From Candidatus Faecalibacterium faecipullorum (GTDB taxonomy: Bacteria; Bacillota; Clostridia; Oscillospirales; Ruminococcaceae): a DNA stretch of 8,691 nt. A program made the translations under genes and the position numbers. Position 1 is the stretch's first letter. Every line of letters starts with the position of its first letter. Of this stretch, positions 7,117 to 8,691 are shown in pieces. A model generated the notes under the pieces. It was given only the letters and a program-made list of their open reading frames with translations. It did not search any database and was not told the origin of the DNA. Location: the NCBI GenBank assembly GCA_019118985.1, contig DWXX01000187.1, positions 1-8,691 of the forward strand, read 5' to 3'.

Positions 7117-7189
7117 CGGGGTGTTGCGCAGTTGGTAGCGCGCCTGCTTTGGGAGCAGGAGGCCGCGAGTTCGAGTCTCGCCACTCCGA
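7117..7189 (+). tRNA. tRNA-Pro, anticodon UGG
   Basis: A full cloverleaf of 73 bases can be drawn. The acceptor stem is CGGGGTG (7117-7123) with CACTCCG (7182-7188), containing one G-T wobble. The D stem is GCGC/GCGC with loop AGTTGGTA. The anticodon stem is CCTGC/GCAGG with loop TTTGGGA (7148-7154), giving anticodon TGG at 7150-7152. The variable loop has 5 bases, and the T stem is GCGAG/CTCGC with loop TTCGAGT. The discriminator is A (7189). The following bases are CTTT, so the CCA end is not encoded and must be added by a nucleotidyltransferase. It has its own promoter and terminator, so it is probably a single-gene unit, possibly also reached by readthrough from the upstream operon. Confidence 0.97.
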
Positions 7190-7201
7190 CTTTGGGCGCA
7201 C

Positions 7202-7232
7202 GCCGTCCCTGCTTTGCAGGGGCGGCTTTTTT
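7202..7232 (+). terminator. Intrinsic terminator of tRNA-Pro
   Basis: An 11-bp stem (7202-7212 with 7216-7226, one T-G wobble, otherwise perfect) closes a TTT loop and is followed by six T residues (7227-7232). It begins 12 bases after the tRNA. It probably also ends readthrough transcripts from the alaS-to-TOPRIM cluster, since no other terminator is seen after that cluster. Confidence 0.92.
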
Positions 7233-7267
7233 GCTGTCAGGGGCCACGGGGGCAGCAAAAAGCCGCC
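7221..7267. repeat. Inverted repeat joining the two facing terminators
   Basis: The arm at 7221-7236 (GGCGGC, six T, GCTG) and the arm at 7253-7267 (CAGC, five A, GCCGCC) are complementary over 15 bp with one bulged T, around a 16-base spacer. The repeat contains the downstream half-stem plus T-tract of each terminator, and the match continues 4 bp beyond the T-tracts. Confidence 0.8.
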
Positions 7268-7287
7268 GCCCGTGAAAGGGCGGCGGC
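7257..7287 (-). terminator. Intrinsic terminator of ilvD
   Basis: Read on the - strand, a perfect 10-bp stem GCCGCCGCCC / GGGCGGCGGC (7287-7278 with 7271-7262) closes the loop TTTCAC and is followed by five T residues (7261-7257). It starts 23 bases beyond the ilvD stop codon and faces the tRNA terminator, insulating the two converging units. Confidence 0.9.
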
Positions 7288-7310
7288 AGGCAGGCTGAAA
7301 GGGCAGGGGG

Positions 7311-8691
7311 TTACTCCAGCACGGCGCCGTAGTTGGCGCTGGTGACCAGGCGGGCGTAGCGGGCCAGCCAGCCGGAGGTGACGTTGGGGGCGGGGGCGAC
7401 GTAGCGGGCGCGGCGGGCGGCCAGCTCCTCGTCCGAGACCTCGAGGGTGATCTTTGCGTTCGGGATGTCGATCGAGATGGTGTCGCCCTCTTCGACCAGG
7501 CCGATGGGGCCGCCGGCGGCCGCCTCAGGGCTGACATGGCCGATGGAGGCCCCGCGGCTCGCGCCTGAGAACCGCCCGTCGGTGATCAGGGCGACGGTGG
7601 TGTCCAGCTTCATGCCGGCCAGGGCGGAGGTGGGGTTGAGCATCTCCCGCATGCCGGGGCCGCCGCGGGGGCCCTCGTAGCGGATGACCACCACGTCCCC
7701 GGGGACGATCTTGCCGGCGTAGATGGCGGCGATGGCCTCGTCCTCGCTGTCAAAGACCCGGGCGGGGCCGCTGTGGCACTGCATCTCGGGGGCGACGGCG
7801 CTGCGCTTGACCACGCACCCGTCGGGGGCGATGTTGCCCCAGAGGATCTGCAGCCCGCCGGTGGCGCTGTAGGGCCGGTCGATGGGGCGGATGGCGTTCT
7901 CGTTCAGGATGCGGGCGCCGGCGATGTTCTCGCCCAGGGTCTTGCCGGTGACGGTGGGCACGTCGAGGTCGAGCAGGCCCTTCTTGGCCAGCTCAGCCTG
8001 CACGGCGGGGATGCCGCCGGCGGCGTACAGGTCGGGCATGTGGGTGGGCCCGGCGGGGGCCAGGTGGCAGAGGTTGGGGGTGCGCTCCGAGATCTCGTTG
8101 AAGAGGGCGAGGTCGATCCTGACCCCCGCCTCGTGGGCGATGGCCAGCAGGTGCAGCACCGTGTTGGTCGAGCAGCCCAGGGCCATGTCGCAGGTCAGGG
8201 CGTTGCGCAGGCTGCGCTCGTTGATGATCTGGCGGGCGGTGATGTTCTTTTTCACCAGCTCCATGACGGCCATGCCGGCGTGCTTTGCCAGCTGCAGCCG
8301 CTTGGAGTAGACGGCCGGGATGGTGCCGTTGCCGGGCAGGGCGATGCCCACCGCCTCGCACAGGCAGTTCATGCTGTTGGCGGTGTACATCCCCGAGCAG
8401 CTGCCGCAGGACGGGCAGCAGTTGCAGGTGCAGTCCTCCAGCTGGGCGTCTGAGATCATGCCGGCCTTGTAGGCGCCCACCGCCTCGAACATCTTGCTCA
8501 GGCTGACCTCCTCGCCGCCGTAGCTGCCGGCCAGCATGGGCCCGCCGGAACAGACCACCGCCGGCACGTCCAGCCGGCAGGCCGCCATCACCATGCCGGG
8601 GACGATCTTGTCGCAGTTGGGCACCAGCACCAGGCCGTCCAGCTGGTGGGCCATGAACATAGTCTCGACGCTGTCGCAGATCAGCTCGCGG
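7311..8691 (-). CDS. ilvD: Dihydroxy-acid dehydratase, C-terminal 459 residues (5' end outside window)
   Basis: Iron-sulfur enzyme of branched-chain amino acid synthesis, turning 2,3-dihydroxy-isovalerate and 2,3-dihydroxy-3-methylvalerate into the 2-keto acids for valine/leucine and isoleucine. The frame is open at the window edge (RELICDSVETMFMAHQ), so the Met at 8660 is internal and about 95-100 N-terminal residues are missing (family length about 555). Seen: NCDK at bases 8618-8607, giving a cluster Cys and the metal-site Lys; SGGPMLAGSY; CPSCGSCSGMYTANSMNCL with the next cluster Cys, preceded by an extra CTCNC; LPGNGTIPAVYS; GCSTNTVLHLLA; and near the end GRFSGASRGASIGHVSPEAA, which holds the active-site Ser, followed by VSDEELAARRA. 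The Edd (6-phosphogluconate dehydratase) relatives share this fold, but the C-terminal signature and length fit IlvD. It ends in TAA and converges on tRNA-Pro, with its own terminator 23 bases downstream. Confidence 0.96.
   Translation of the reverse strand, partial: RELICDSVETMFMAHQLDGLVLVPNCDKIVPGMVMAACRLDVPAVVCSGGPMLAGSYGGEEVSLSKMFEAVGAYKAGMISDAQLEDCTCNCCPSCGSCSGMYTANSMNCLCEAVGIALPGNGTIPAVYSKRLQLAKHAGMAVMELVKKNITARQIINERSLRNALTCDMALGCSTNTVLHLLAIAHEAGVRIDLALFNEISERTPNLCHLAPAGPTHMPDLYAAGGIPAVQAELAKKGLLDLDVPTVTGKTLGENIAGARILNENAIRPIDRPYSATGGLQILWGNIAPDGCVVKRSAVAPEMQCHSGPARVFDSEDEAIAAIYAGKIVPGDVVVIRYEGPRGGPGMREMLNPTSALAGMKLDTTVALITDGRFSGASRGASIGHVSPEAAAGGPIGLVEEGDTISIDIPNAKITLEVSDEELAARRARYVAPAPNVTSGWLARYARLVTSANYGAVLE

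Noticed and set aside
7773..8453. Open frame of 226 codons on the + strand inside ilvD
   Set aside because: Gly/Ala/Val-rich antisense shadow of ilvD, without a ribosome site or domain.
1..8691. CRISPR array, insertion sequence, phage or defence genes
   Set aside because: No spaced direct repeats, transposase, integrase or defence domain was seen; the tRNA-Pro 3' end has no duplicated attachment-site copy in the window.

Overview
The window is very GC-rich, with G/C-ending codons throughout. It carries a compact housekeeping cluster of Firmicutes type. The comEC-holA pair matches the order known from Bacillus and clostridia. The RNase M5-like TOPRIM protein, strong AAAGGAGG-type Shine-Dalgarno sites and a proline tRNA gene without an encoded CCA also point to Firmicutes. 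The high GC suggests a high-GC gut clostridium of the Ruminococcaceae/Oscillospiraceae (Faecalibacterium, Gemmiger or Subdoligranulum-like). That genus-level guess is inference from composition and general resemblance, not a database match.

Layout. Bases 1-7043 are six genes on the + strand, closely spaced or overlapping: alaS (5' end outside the window), hinT, a type I phosphoribosyltransferase resembling adenine phosphoribosyltransferase, comEC, holA (DNA polymerase III delta subunit) and an RNase M5-like TOPRIM protein. The alaS-hinT gap is 81 bp and the hinT-phosphoribosyltransferase gap is 28 bp. The phosphoribosyltransferase stop codon touches the start region of comEC. comEC reaches holA with no gap, and holA overlaps the TOPRIM gene by 4 bp (ATGA). 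No terminator or strong promoter is visible inside the cluster, so it is probably one transcript or several overlapping ones.

Bases 7044-7310 are a 267-bp non-coding stretch. It holds a near-consensus sigma-70-type promoter (17-bp spacer), a tRNA-Pro(UGG) gene, and two facing intrinsic terminators that share an inverted repeat. Bases 7311-8691 hold the C-terminal part of ilvD on the - strand, converging on the tRNA; its 5' end lies outside the window.

How the genes relate. AlaRS charges tRNA-Ala. HinT-type proteins hydrolyse aminoacyl-AMP and related phosphoramidates to AMP, and an adenine phosphoribosyltransferase makes AMP. ComEC imports single-stranded DNA, HolA helps load the replication clamp, and the TOPRIM protein probably cuts structured RNA. 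IlvD belongs to branched-chain amino acid synthesis and is transcribed independently.

I see no mobile element, CRISPR array, toxin-antitoxin pair or clearly undescribed system. The points most worth a second look are three. The comEC start is out of frame: the natural ATG overlapping the upstream stop is one base off, at a G-run. The C-terminal domain of ComEC looks like a metallo-beta-lactamase fold without its metal ligands. The tRNA and ilvD terminators share an inverted repeat.
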